Shown here in pieces: positions 1 through 7,761 of a DNA stretch of 64,000 nucleotides. The stretch is from JACDER01 sp963717765 (GTDB lineage: Bacteria > Actinomycetota > Thermoleophilia > Gaiellales > Gaiellaceae): the NCBI GenBank assembly GCA_963717765.1, contig CAVQWX010000003.1:372001-436000 (forward strand), in the 5' to 3' direction. Every line of letters begins with the position of its first letter. Position 1 is the first letter of the stretch. The translations under genes and the position numbers were made by a program. The notes beneath the pieces are model-generated. The model was not told the DNA's origin and searched no databases. It worked only from the letters and a program-made list of their open reading frames with translations.

Positions 1-332
1 CCGCCGAGCTGGCCGAGCAGTAGCGCCCAGCCGCGCAGAGGCGTGAGCGCGAGCCTGTTGAGGAAGCCGTTGTCGATGTCGCGCGCGAGGTCGACCCCGG
101 CGGTTCCAGAGGCGAAGAGCGCGCCCTGCATGAACGCGATGGGGATGAAGAAGTCGAGGAACGAGTTGGTCGGGAAGCCCGGGAGGTGCGTTGCCGCCCG
201 CAGGCCGTTCGAGTTGATCGCGAGCAGGAGCAGAGGAAAGGTGACGTTCGGGATGATCTGCGCGGGCTGGCGCAGCGTGCGCACGATCGAGCGCCGCGCG
301 ATCTCGAAAACCTGGTGAACCGAGCCCGTCAC
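1..332 (-). CDS. ABC-2 type transporter permease (partial, runs off the window)
   Basis: This is the N-terminal 110 or so residues of a membrane permease of the ABC-2 family, reading off the left edge. I translated it by hand from a GTG at 332-330. After a short cytosolic stretch (VHQVFEIARRSIVRTLRQP) comes a hydrophobic segment (FPLLLLAI) and a second one (FFIPIAFMQGALFASG), then the family-like text DLARDIDNGFLNRLALTP, typical of DrrB-like drug exporters. The start overlaps the stop of the upstream ATPase gene (GTGA), so the two are translationally coupled and should form one exporter. The substrate cannot be told. Confidence 0.85.
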   Translation of the reverse strand, partial: MTGSVHQVFEIARRSIVRTLRQPAQIIPNVTFPLLLLAINSNGLRAATHLPGFPTNSFLDFFIPIAFMQGALFASGTAGVDLARDIDNGFLNRLALTPLRGWALLLGQLG

Positions 333-1342
333 GCTTTGACCGGCTCGAGCTCCTCTTCCTCTTTCTCCTCTTCTTCCGTCTCCTCTTCCTCTTCGGCGGC
401 ACCCTCGAGCGAGGTGCCGGTCTTGGCGAGAAAGACGTCGTCGAGCGTCGGCTCGTGCATCTGGATCTGCGCGACGTGCAGGCCGGCGGCGTCGAGCGCG
501 CGGATGATGTCCGCCAGGTCGGCCTCCTGCTCGCAGCGCACGGCGACCGTCAGGGGGTCGCCGACGGTCGGCGAGCCGAAGTTCCCGAGGAGCTCCTCGA
601 TCGCCTCGCGCTGGTCCGGATCAGCGGGGGTCACCTCGACGGTCGGCCGCCCGATCGACGCCTTCAGCTCCTCCGGCGTTCCCTCGGCGACGATGTGGCC
701 GCGGTGGATGATCCCGACGCGGTTGGCGAGCACGTCCGCCTCCTCCAGGTACTGCGTCGTCAGGAAGACCGTGACGCCCTCGGCCTTGGCGAGCCGGGCG
801 ACCTCGCTCCAGAGCGCGGTGCGGCTCTGCGGGTCGAGCCCTGTCGTCGGCTCGTCGAGGAACAGGGTGCTCGGCTCGTGCACGAGTGCGAGCGCCAGGT
901 CGAGCCGGCGCTTCATCCCGCCCGAGTAGCCCTTGATCTTGCGGTCCGCCGCGCGCGTCAGCCCGACCCGCTCCAGGAGCTCCGTGCTCCGGCGCTTGCG
1001 CTCCTCGGGCGAGAGCCCATGGAGGGAGGCCTGGAGCCGCAGGTGCTCGCGGCCGGTCAGAAAGGGGTCGAGTGCGGCCTCCTGCAAGGCTGCGCCGATC
1101 GAGGCGCGGACCTGAGGGCCCTGCTTGACGATGTCGAATCCCGCCACGCTGGCGGTGCCCGAGGTGGGTGGCAGGAGCGTCGTCAGCATGTGCACGGTCG
1201 TCGACTTCCCCGCGCCGTTCGGGCCGAGGAACCCGTAGATCTCGCCGGGCTCGATACGCAGGTCGATCCCGTCCACGGCCTTGATGCCGCCCTTGTACTC
1301 GCGCGCCAGCTTCTCGGCTCGGATGCCGTGTTCGTCCCGCAT
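329..1342 (-). CDS. ABC transporter ATP-binding protein, DrrA-like, with acidic C-terminal tail
   Basis: ATPase subunit of an ABC-2 exporter, 337 residues. Walker A is GPNGAGKST near residue 40, the signature is YSGGMKRRLDLA, Walker B is LFLDEPTTGLDP, and the switch region holds the unusual text LTTQYLEEAD, where most relatives have THYMEEAE. The C-terminal extension of about 100 residues matches the DrrA family (EPTLDDVFLAKTG). The last 20 or so residues are almost all Glu followed by LEPVKA, which is not a conserved part of the family. Next to the ABC-2 permease (4-bp overlap) it most likely drives drug or lipid export. Its upstream gap (1343-1392) holds a hairpin and a TAGATA-like box. Confidence 0.93.
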   Translation of the reverse strand: MRDEHGIRAEKLAREYKGGIKAVDGIDLRIEPGEIYGFLGPNGAGKSTTVHMLTTLLPPTSGTASVAGFDIVKQGPQVRASIGAALQEAALDPFLTGREHLRLQASLHGLSPEERKRRSTELLERVGLTRAADRKIKGYSGGMKRRLDLALALVHEPSTLFLDEPTTGLDPQSRTALWSEVARLAKAEGVTVFLTTQYLEEADVLANRVGIIHRGHIVAEGTPEELKASIGRPTVEVTPADPDQREAIEELLGNFGSPTVGDPLTVAVRCEQEADLADIIRALDAAGLHVAQIQMHEPTLDDVFLAKTGTSLEGAAEEEEETEEEEKEEEELEPVKA

Positions 1343-1361
1343 GTTGAACCAGGTTATCTAT

Positions 1362-1392
1362 GGCGGGTCTGCCGTATTTCGCCAGACCCGCC
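1362..1392 (-). terminator. Stem-loop just after the HDAC-like gene
   Basis: A perfect 10-bp inverted repeat, GGCGGGTCTG and CAGACCCGCC, with an 11-nt loop begins directly after the stop codon of the deacetylase-like gene on the minus strand. No T-run follows, so it may be a weak terminator or an mRNA 3'-end stabiliser ahead of the exporter genes. Confidence 0.45.
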
Positions 1393-2217
1393 CTACGCCG
1401 AGAAGCCTTCGAGCGCTGCTTGGACGAGCCGCGGAAGCGTCGCGAGGTTGTACCCGCCCTCGAGCACGGCGGCGCAGTGGGAGGCAAGTGCGGCCGAGCG
1501 CCGGGCGAGCTCGAGGAACCCGTGCTCGGTCACCTCCATCATCGCCAGCGGGTCCTCCTCGTGCGCGTCGAAGCCCGCAGAAACGATGACGATCTCCGGG
1601 TCGAACCCCGCGACTGCCGGCTCGACCTTCTCGGCAAACGCACGCAGGTAGTCGGCGTCGCCGGACCCGGCCGGGAGCGGGACGTTCAGCGTCGTCTCGT
1701 TCTGCTCCTCCGGTCCACCGCTTCCCGGATAGAACGGCCACTGGTGGAGCGATGCGAAGAAGACGCTCGTGTCGTCCCAGAAGATCTCCTGCGTGCCGTT
1801 CCCGTGGTGGACGTCCCAGTCGACGATCGCCACGCGCTCGACGCCAAGCTCGGCCTGCGCATAGCGGGCGGCGATCGCCGCGTTCCCGAAGAGGCAAAAG
1901 CCCATCGCGCGCGTGGGGAGCGCGTGGTGTCCGGGCGGGCGGCCGATTGCGAAGGCCTCTTGGCGGACGGCCTCGAGCGCGGCTCCGGCGGACAGCGTCG
2001 CGCCCTCGTAGCTCGTGTCGGAGCCGACCGTGTCCGGATCGAGCCACGTAGGCCCGGAGAGGTCGCGGATCCGCTCGATGTAGGCGCGGTCGTGGCAGCG
2101 TGCGACCTCGTCCTCCGTCGCCGGCCCGGCCTCCTTCCAGTCCTGCAGTGACTCGAGCAGCACGCGCTGGCGCTCCGGCGACTCGGGATGCGGCCCGGTC
2201 GGGTGCAGCCGCTCCAT
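1393..2217 (-). CDS. Histone deacetylase family (acetoin-utilisation type) amidohydrolase
   Basis: Zinc-dependent deacetylase of the HDAC/AcuC/acetylpolyamine amidohydrolase superfamily, 274 residues. Visible active-site text: RPPGHHA (catalytic His pair), DWDVHHGNGTQ (Asp and His zinc ligands), SAGFDAHEEDPL (third zinc ligand region) and LEGGYN near the end. The protein begins directly at HPTGPHPESPERQ, so the short N-terminal strand present in many relatives is missing. It lies 11 bp after an exonuclease gene in a plsC-exo-HDAC run. Likely substrates are acetyl-lysine or acetylated polyamines; the sequence does not decide which. Confidence 0.9.
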   Translation of the reverse strand: MERLHPTGPHPESPERQRVLLESLQDWKEAGPATEDEVARCHDRAYIERIRDLSGPTWLDPDTVGSDTSYEGATLSAGAALEAVRQEAFAIGRPPGHHALPTRAMGFCLFGNAAIAARYAQAELGVERVAIVDWDVHHGNGTQEIFWDDTSVFFASLHQWPFYPGSGGPEEQNETTLNVPLPAGSGDADYLRAFAEKVEPAVAGFDPEIVIVSAGFDAHEEDPLAMMEVTEHGFLELARRSAALASHCAAVLEGGYNLATLPRLVQAALEGFSA

Positions 2218-2228
2218 CGCCGCGCTGC

Positions 2229-3071
2229 TTACGACGTCGATTCCCGCGCCCTTTCCTCGAGGCGTCCGGCGAGCGCTCCCAGCCCCCAGTCGCTCGCGCG
2301 CTTCGCTGCGGCGGCCCAGTCGGGCTGCGCGTCCTCGATCGGAGGGAGCGGCGCGGAGTGGTCGAGCTGCGCGATCTGCCGGTACAGCCGGAGGGCGTCC
2401 GCCTCGGCCGAGAAGCGGCCCGCGGCGAGGGCGTTCTCGAGCGAGCCGTACTCCGCCAGGATCTGCGCGGCCGTCTTCGGGCCGACGCCGCGCGCGCCGG
2501 GAAGCTTGTCCGAGGGATCGCCGCGCAGGGCGATGAAATCCGGCACCTGCGCGGGCTCGACGCCGTAGCGCTCACGCACCTCCGGCGGGCCGATGCGGGC
2601 GATCTCGCTTACGCCGCGCGTGGGCTGGAGGATGGTCACGGTCGAGGAGGCCAGCTGGAACGCGTCGCGGTCGGAGGTCGCGACGAGCGCCTCCCCGCCG
2701 CGTGCCGTCTCGGCGTCGGCGGCGGCAGCCAGAAAGTCGTCCGCCTCGTATCCGTCGCCTTTGGCGACGGCGAACCCGAAGGACGCCACCAGCTCGGGCA
2801 GTAGCGCCAGCTGCTCGAGCAGCTCCGCGTCGAACTCGCGCCCCGACTGATAGGCGTCGAAGGACTGGTGCCGGTAGGTCGGCACTTCGAGCGTGTCCCA
2901 GGCCACGAGAACGGTGCGCGGCTGCTCGGCTTCCCACAGGCGGATGAGCATGTTGGCGAAGCCGACCAGGGCCCCGGCCGGCCGCCGGTCGGCCCGGCGA
3001 ATCGACTTCGGGAGCGCGTGGTAGGCGCGGTGCGCGAACGAGTCGCCGTCGATGACGAGCAGCGGCCTCAT
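2229..3071 (-). CDS. 5'-3' exonuclease (Pol I N-terminal domain-like, stand-alone)
   Basis: Flap-type nuclease of 280 residues with the fold of the 5'-nuclease domain of DNA polymerase I. Metal-binding acidic clusters are seen in LLVIDGDSFAHRAYHA (start), GYEADDFLAAAA and ATSDRDAFQL. A helix-hairpin-helix DNA-binding region follows at ALRGDPSDKLPGARGVGPKTA. No polymerase domain is attached, so this is a free-standing enzyme for RNA-primer or flap removal. The start codon overlaps the stop of plsC by 4 bp. Confidence 0.92.
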   Translation of the reverse strand: MRPLLVIDGDSFAHRAYHALPKSIRRADRRPAGALVGFANMLIRLWEAEQPRTVLVAWDTLEVPTYRHQSFDAYQSGREFDAELLEQLALLPELVASFGFAVAKGDGYEADDFLAAAADAETARGGEALVATSDRDAFQLASSTVTILQPTRGVSEIARIGPPEVRERYGVEPAQVPDFIALRGDPSDKLPGARGVGPKTAAQILAEYGSLENALAAGRFSAEADALRLYRQIAQLDHSAPLPPIEDAQPDWAAAAKRASDWGLGALAGRLEERARESTS

Positions 3072-3709
3072 CCTGCGCCGAGCTCCTCCTCCAGGTCGGC
3101 GATCCGGTCCATCAGCCGTTCGGTCGCGATCTTCGCCGCCGACCCGTGGTCGAGCTCGGCGAGGTCCTCGAGCGGCACGGGCTCACCGTACGCGACGCGC
3201 AACGGCCCGAGCCGGGAAAGCCGGTCGGTGCCGCGCACTGCGGCGGGAACGAGCGGGACCCCGGCGACGATCGCTATCCGCGCCGCCCCCGAATGCGCGT
3301 GCGGCCGGAACTTCTTCCGCAACCCCTTCTTGCGCCGTGTGCCCTCGGGGAACATCACGACGATGTCGCCCTCGTGGACGAGCTCGATCGCGCGCTCGAT
3401 CGCCTCGCGGTCGTTCATCCCGCGTCGCACGGGAAAGGCGCCTCCGCGCCTCAGGATCGGGCCGAGGATCGGGTTGAAGAGCTCGGACTTCCCCATCCAG
3501 CGCATCCGCCGCTTCGGCCACAGCGGGTAGCCGAGCGGCCACGGGTCGAAGTTCGAGACGTGATTCGAGGCCAGGACGATCCCTCCCGGCGGAACGTTCT
3601 CGCGCCCGCGCCAGCGGAGCCGGTACAGGAGCCGCAGCGCGGGCCAGCTGACGATGCCGACGAAGTAGTAGAAGGCATTCGACATCGGGTCACGTTTGGA
3701 CTCGGGCAC
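3068..3709 (-). CDS. plsC: 1-acyl-sn-glycerol-3-phosphate acyltransferase (PlsC-like)
   Basis: Phospholipid-synthesis acyltransferase, 213 residues. It has the catalytic NHVSNFD block (HX4D motif), the FPEGTR substrate-binding block followed by RKKG, and VPLVPAAVRG. A hydrophobic N-terminal helix (FYYFVGIVSWPALRLLYRL) fits membrane association. It would transfer an acyl group to lysophosphatidate on the inner face of the membrane. I chose the GTG at 3709 because an AGTATC/GATACT box lies 7 nt upstream, the spacing seen for other starts here; an internal ATG at 3685 is the alternative. It heads a three-gene run and is divergent from topA. Confidence 0.9.
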   Translation of the reverse strand: MPESKRDPMSNAFYYFVGIVSWPALRLLYRLRWRGRENVPPGGIVLASNHVSNFDPWPLGYPLWPKRRMRWMGKSELFNPILGPILRRGGAFPVRRGMNDREAIERAIELVHEGDIVVMFPEGTRRKKGLRKKFRPHAHSGAARIAIVAGVPLVPAAVRGTDRLSRLGPLRVAYGEPVPLEDLAELDHGSAAKIATERLMDRIADLEEELGAG

Positions 3710-3716
3710 GGGCGCC

Positions 3717-3722
3717 AGTATC
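3717..3722 (-). promoter_or_regulatory. -10-like box (GATACT) for plsC, leaderless spacing
   Basis: GATACT on the minus strand lies 7 nt before the GTG of plsC and no Shine-Dalgarno sequence intervenes. The spacing would put the transcript start at or within a base or two of the start codon. Confidence 0.35.
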
Positions 3723-3766
3723 GCCGCCCGTGGTTACTCGGGAGTAACGGAACACGATCGATTCGT

Positions 3767-3797
3767 TTGACAGCCGAGCGAGGCCGGTCGCTAAGGT
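3767..3797 (+). promoter_or_regulatory. topA promoter: TTGACA and TAAGGT
   Basis: A perfect TTGACA (3767-3772) is followed after 19 nt by TAAGGT (3792-3797), which lies 8 nt before the GTG start of topA. No Shine-Dalgarno sequence is present, so the transcript is probably leaderless. The 19-nt spacer is longer than the usual 17. Confidence 0.55.
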
Positions 3798-3805
3798 CAT
3801 TCGCC

Positions 3806-6376
3806 GTGGCAGCAACGAAAACGGGCAAAAGGCTGGTGATCGTCGAGTCCCCGGCGAAGGCGCGGACGATCTCCGCGTACCTCGGCGACGACTTCGTCGT
3901 GGAGTCCTCCGTGGGCCACATCCGCGACCTGCCGACGAGCGCGAAGGAGATCCCGGACAAGTTCAAGAAAGAGCCCTGGGCGCGCCTCGGGGTCGACGTC
4001 GAGCACGACTTCGAGCCGCTGTACGTCGTCGACTCGGACAAGAAGGGGAGGGTCACCGAGCTGCGCAAGCGGCTGGCGAACGCTGAGGAGCTGCTGCTCG
4101 CGACGGACGAGGACCGCGAGGGCGAGGCGATCGCCTGGCACCTGCTCGAGGTGCTGAAGCCCAAGGTGCCCGTCCGCCGGATGGTCTTCCACGAGATCAC
4201 GCGCCAGGCGATCGAGCGCGCGCTGGAGGAAACCCGCCAGATCGACGTGCGTCTCGTCGACGCGCAGGAGACCCGGCGCATCCTCGACCGGCTGTACGGC
4301 TACGAGGTCTCGCCCGTCCTATGGCGCAAGATCACGAGTGGCCTCTCTGCGGGCCGCGTCCAGTCCGTGGCGACGCGCCTCGTCGTGCAGCGCGAGCGCG
4401 AGCGGATGGCCTTCGTTCGCGCCGCCTGGTGGGACATCGAAGGGATGTTCGATCCAGAGAAGTTCGGCGCCGCGCTCGTCGCGCTCGACGGCAAGCGGCT
4501 TGCCAAGGGTCGCGACTTCGCGAGCGACGGCCGGCTGAAGGACGACGCGCTGCTGCTGCTGGACGAGGACGGGGCCCGCGGGCTCGCCGGACGGCTGGAC
4601 GCGGCGCACTTCGCCGTCAAGAGCGTCGAGCGCAAGCCGTACCTTCGCCGCCCGAGCGCTCCGTTCATGACCTCGACCCTCCAGCAGGAGGCGAGCCGCA
4701 AGCTGCGCTTCACCTCCCAGCGGACGATGCAGGTCGCCCAGCGCCTGTACGAGAACGGCTACATCACCTACATGCGCACCGACTCGACCACTCTGTCGGA
4801 CGCCGCCCTCACCGCGGCGCGCGCCCAGGCGCGCGAGCTGTACGGCCCGGAGTACGTGCCCGACCAGCCGCGCCGCTACGACCGCAAGGTCAAGAACGCG
4901 CAGGAAGCGCACGAGGCAATCCGGCCGGCCGGCGACGCCTTCCGCACGCCGCAACAGGTCGAGCGGGAGCTCGGCAGCGACGAACAACGGCTGTACGAGC
5001 TGATCTGGAAGCGGACGCTCGCCTCGCAGATGGCCGACGCGAAGGGCCAGACAGTCTCGATGCGCATCGCGGGCACCTCGTCCGCCGGCGAAGAGGCCGA
5101 ATTCGGCACGTCGGGGACGGTCATCACCTTCCGCGGCTTCCTCGCCGCTTACGAGGAGGGGCGCGACGACGGCCGCAAGGACGAGGAGCGCAAGCTCCCG
5201 AACCTCTCCGAGGGCGACTCGGTGACGGCAACCTCGCTCGAGCCGCAGGGGCACGAGACGACGCCGCCGCCGCGCTACACCGAGGCGACGCTGGTACGCG
5301 CGCTCGAGGAGCGCGGGATCGGGCGCCCATCCACCTACGCGGCGATCATCGGCACGATCCTTGACCGCGGCTACGTCTTCAAGAAGGACAGCGCGCTCGT
5401 CCCCACCTTCCTCGCCTTCGCCGTGGTGGGGCTGCTCGAGCAGCACTTCGGGCGCCTCGTGGACTACGACTTCACGGCGCGCATGGAGGACGACCTCGAC
5501 CGAATCGCCGCAGGCGACGAGGAGCGGGTCGAGTGGCTGCGCCGCTTCTACTACGGAAACGGCGACGCGGGCCTGAAGGATCTCGTCTCCGACCTCGGTG
5601 GGATCGACGCCCGCGAGGTGAGCTCGATCGACATCGGCAACGGGATCATGGTGCGCGTCGGCCGCTACGGCCCGTATCTGGAGCGGGACGGGCGCCGGGC
5701 GAGCGTCCCGCCGCACATCGTTCCGGACGAGCTAACGGCCGAGAAGGCCGAGGAGCTGCTCTCCAAGCCCTCCGAAGACCGCACGCTCGGCACCGATCCC
5801 GAGACCGGTCGCGACATCGTCGCCCGCAACGGGAGGTACGGCCCGTACGTGACAGAGGTGGTGGAGGAGGGGTCGAAGGAGAAGCCGCGCACCGCGTCGC
5901 TCTTCCAGAGCATGTCCCTCGAGACGATCATGCTCGAGGACGCGCTCCGCCTCCTGACCATCCCACGCCTGCTCGGCGCCGATCCCGCGGACGGCGAGGA
6001 AGTGGTAGCGCGGAACGGGCGCTATGGCCCCTACGTCCAGAAGGGCAAGGAGTCGCGCTCGCTCGACCGCGAGGAGCAGCTGCTCGAGGTCACGCTCGAG
6101 GAAGCGCTGGGTCTCCTCTCCCAGCCCAAGGGCCGCCGCCGGCAGAACTCCGCCGCGCCGCTGCGCGAGCTCGGCCCGGATCCGGAGACGCAGAAGCCTG
6201 TTGTCGTGAAGGACGGCCGTTTCGGGCCCTACGTCACGGATGGAGACGTCAACGCCACGATTCGTGGCGCCGACACGCCCGATACGATTACGCTCGAGCG
6301 GGCGTCGGAGTTACTGGCCGAGCGGCGGGCGAAAGGGCCGTCGAAACCGCGCAAACGGCGCTCCACGAAGCGGTGA
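3806..6376 (+). CDS. topA: DNA topoisomerase I
   Basis: Type IA topoisomerase, 856 residues, relaxing negatively supercoiled DNA. The TOPRIM domain opens the protein (LVIVESPAKARTISAYLG; acidic triad region LLATDEDREGEAIAWHL). The catalytic tyrosine lies in YITYMRTDST, and SAGRVQSVATRLV and EAHEAIRPAG are family blocks. There are no CXXC zinc fingers. Instead the C-terminus carries four repeats with the core GRYGPYV or GRFGPYV, then a basic tail (KPRKRRSTKR), the arrangement known from actinobacterial enzymes. The reading frame is open further upstream, but I start at GTG 3806 because homology begins there and the promoter sits just ahead. Confidence 0.97.
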   Translation: MAATKTGKRLVIVESPAKARTISAYLGDDFVVESSVGHIRDLPTSAKEIPDKFKKEPWARLGVDVEHDFEPLYVVDSDKKGRVTELRKRLANAEELLLATDEDREGEAIAWHLLEVLKPKVPVRRMVFHEITRQAIERALEETRQIDVRLVDAQETRRILDRLYGYEVSPVLWRKITSGLSAGRVQSVATRLVVQRERERMAFVRAAWWDIEGMFDPEKFGAALVALDGKRLAKGRDFASDGRLKDDALLLLDEDGARGLAGRLDAAHFAVKSVERKPYLRRPSAPFMTSTLQQEASRKLRFTSQRTMQVAQRLYENGYITYMRTDSTTLSDAALTAARAQARELYGPEYVPDQPRRYDRKVKNAQEAHEAIRPAGDAFRTPQQVERELGSDEQRLYELIWKRTLASQMADAKGQTVSMRIAGTSSAGEEAEFGTSGTVITFRGFLAAYEEGRDDGRKDEERKLPNLSEGDSVTATSLEPQGHETTPPPRYTEATLVRALEERGIGRPSTYAAIIGTILDRGYVFKKDSALVPTFLAFAVVGLLEQHFGRLVDYDFTARMEDDLDRIAAGDEERVEWLRRFYYGNGDAGLKDLVSDLGGIDAREVSSIDIGNGIMVRVGRYGPYLERDGRRASVPPHIVPDELTAEKAEELLSKPSEDRTLGTDPETGRDIVARNGRYGPYVTEVVEEGSKEKPRTASLFQSMSLETIMLEDALRLLTIPRLLGADPADGEEVVARNGRYGPYVQKGKESRSLDREEQLLEVTLEEALGLLSQPKGRRRQNSAAPLRELGPDPETQKPVVVKDGRFGPYVTDGDVNATIRGADTPDTITLERASELLAERRAKGPSKPRKRRSTKR

Positions 6377-6388
6377 ACGTCCGGGGCA

Positions 6389-6411
6389 AACTTTTAGCCT
6401 GGTTAAGCGTC
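6389..6411 (+). promoter_or_regulatory. ECF-sigma-type promoter candidate (AAC-N16-CGTC)
   Basis: AAC at 6389-6391 and CGTC at 6408-6411 are separated by exactly 16 nt, the layout of extracytoplasmic-function sigma promoters (AAC -35 core, CGTC -10 core). It lies between topA and the sigma-factor gene. The same signature with the same spacer recurs at 7698-7720. The leader from here to the TTG start would be about 180 nt. Confidence 0.4.
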
Positions 6412-6592
6412 TTGTAGGAGGGAGGCAAACCGTCTCCTCGTTGACGACGGAATAAGAGGCACCGGGGTCTCGTTCCATGTGTGTGAGTGCCCCGCGCAGG
6501 GAACAGTTCTCGGTGGATGCTCCAGGAGAGTGTGCCTAGAGTGCGAAACACCACAGAACCCGGCATCGGGACAAGGTAGAAAGGCAGACCAG

Positions 6593-7660
6593 TTGACTCA
6601 GAACCAGTTGCATGAGCTGTTGGAGAGCGAAGGCGCGCGGTCGCTTGTCGAGGGCGCGGAGGAGCGCGGGTTCATCGAGCCCGCCGAGCTCGAGGCGTTC
6701 GCCCTCGAGCATGAGCTGAACGAGGATGAAATCGAGCAGCTCAGCCGTGAGCTCGAGGCGAGCGGCCTGGAGATCGGCCAGCCGCAGGCGGCGGAGACGC
6801 GCGCGCCCGAGCCGCCCCCGGCGCCGACCGAGGCGCTGACCGGTGCGGCCGACAGTCTGCAGCTCTTCCTTGCGGACGTGGGGCGGCACAAGCTCCTGAC
6901 GGCCGCCGAGGAGGTCACGCTCGCGAAGGCGATCGAGCGCGGCGACCCGACCGCCAAGCGGCGGATGATCGAGTCGAACCTGCGCCTGGTCGTCTCCATT
7001 GCAAAGGGTTATCGAGGGCTCGGCGTTCCATTTCTCGACCTTATTCAGGAAGGCACGCTCGGACTGAACCGGGCGGTCGAGAAGTTCGACTGGCGCCGCG
7101 GGTTCAAGTTCTCTACGTACGCGACCTGGTGGATTCGCCAGTCGGTGCAGCGCGCGGTCGCGAATCACGCGCGCACCATCCGGGTGCCGGTGCACGTGGT
7201 CGAGCGTCAGCAGAAGCTCTCGCGCGCGGCGCGCCGGCTCGAGGTCGAGCTCGGCCGCGAGGCGACGAAGGAGGAGCTGGCGGAGGCCACGGGTCTTCCG
7301 ATCCAGCACGTGGACGAGGCGATGGGCGCCGCGCAGGCGTCCGTGTCGCTCAATCAGAGCGTCGGCGCCGACGACGAGGGCGAGCTCGGCGATCTCTTCG
7401 CCGACCGCGAGGCCGCCGATCCGTTCGACGAGGCGGAGGAGTCGCTGCGCCGGCAGGGTGTCCGCCGCGCGCTCGACGCGCTGCCGGAGCGCGAGCGGCG
7501 CATTCTCGAGCTGCGCTTCGGGTTCGAGGGCGAGCCGTGGACGCTCGAGGCGATCGGGCACGAGCTCGACCTGACGCGCGAGCGCGTCCGCCAGCTCGAG
7601 TCGCAGGCGCTGGCGCGGCTCGCGGCGATCCGCGATCTCAGCTCCGTCGCAGCCGCGTAG
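6593..7660 (+). CDS. RNA polymerase sigma-70 family factor, RpoD/SigA-like
   Basis: Sigma factor of 355 residues from a TTG start preceded by AAAGG at a good distance; the frame is also open from an ATG at 6479, which would add 38 Cys-rich residues without homology. Order of parts: a region 1.1-like acidic helix bundle (about 1-60), region 1.2 (SLQLFLADVGRHKLLTAAEE), region 2 (KFSTYATWWIRQSVQRAV, -10 recognition), region 3, and region 4 with the -35 helix-turn-helix (WTLEAIGHELDLTRERVRQL). Presence of region 1.1-like sequence and full regions 1.2-4 suggests a group 1 or 2 factor. The transcript leader is unusually long (about 200 nt) and may be regulated. Confidence 0.92.
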   Translation: MTQNQLHELLESEGARSLVEGAEERGFIEPAELEAFALEHELNEDEIEQLSRELEASGLEIGQPQAAETRAPEPPPAPTEALTGAADSLQLFLADVGRHKLLTAAEEVTLAKAIERGDPTAKRRMIESNLRLVVSIAKGYRGLGVPFLDLIQEGTLGLNRAVEKFDWRRGFKFSTYATWWIRQSVQRAVANHARTIRVPVHVVERQQKLSRAARRLEVELGREATKEELAEATGLPIQHVDEAMGAAQASVSLNQSVGADDEGELGDLFADREAADPFDEAEESLRRQGVRRALDALPERERRILELRFGFEGEPWTLEAIGHELDLTRERVRQLESQALARLAAIRDLSSVAAA

Positions 7661-7697
7661 CGGTGCGCGTTAGCCGATCCCCCTAGACGTAGACCCC

Positions 7698-7720
7698 AAC
7701 CGCCTACATACTTTCGCGTC
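7698..7720 (+). promoter_or_regulatory. ECF-sigma-type promoter candidate (CCAACC-N15-CGTCTAA)
   Basis: AAC at 7698-7700 and CGTC at 7717-7720 are 16 nt apart, with fuller similarity (CCAACC ... CGTCTAA) to ECF promoters. It lies 42 nt before the start codon of the peptide-binding protein gene, which has its own AAAGGAG ribosome site. It probably drives the five-gene importer operon. Confidence 0.45.
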
Positions 7721-7761
7721 TAAGTAACAGGGAGCGCTGTTACGCGGAAAGGAGCATTTAC

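Noticed and set aside
43..929. Plus-strand frames at the left edge
   Set aside because: They are antisense to the ABC-2 permease and ATPase genes, both of which show clear family sequence on the minus strand.
4319..5716. Long open frame of 465 codons on the minus strand inside topA
   Set aside because: It is the antisense shadow of topA in GC-rich DNA; it has no recognisable domains, and topA itself shows complete family motifs.
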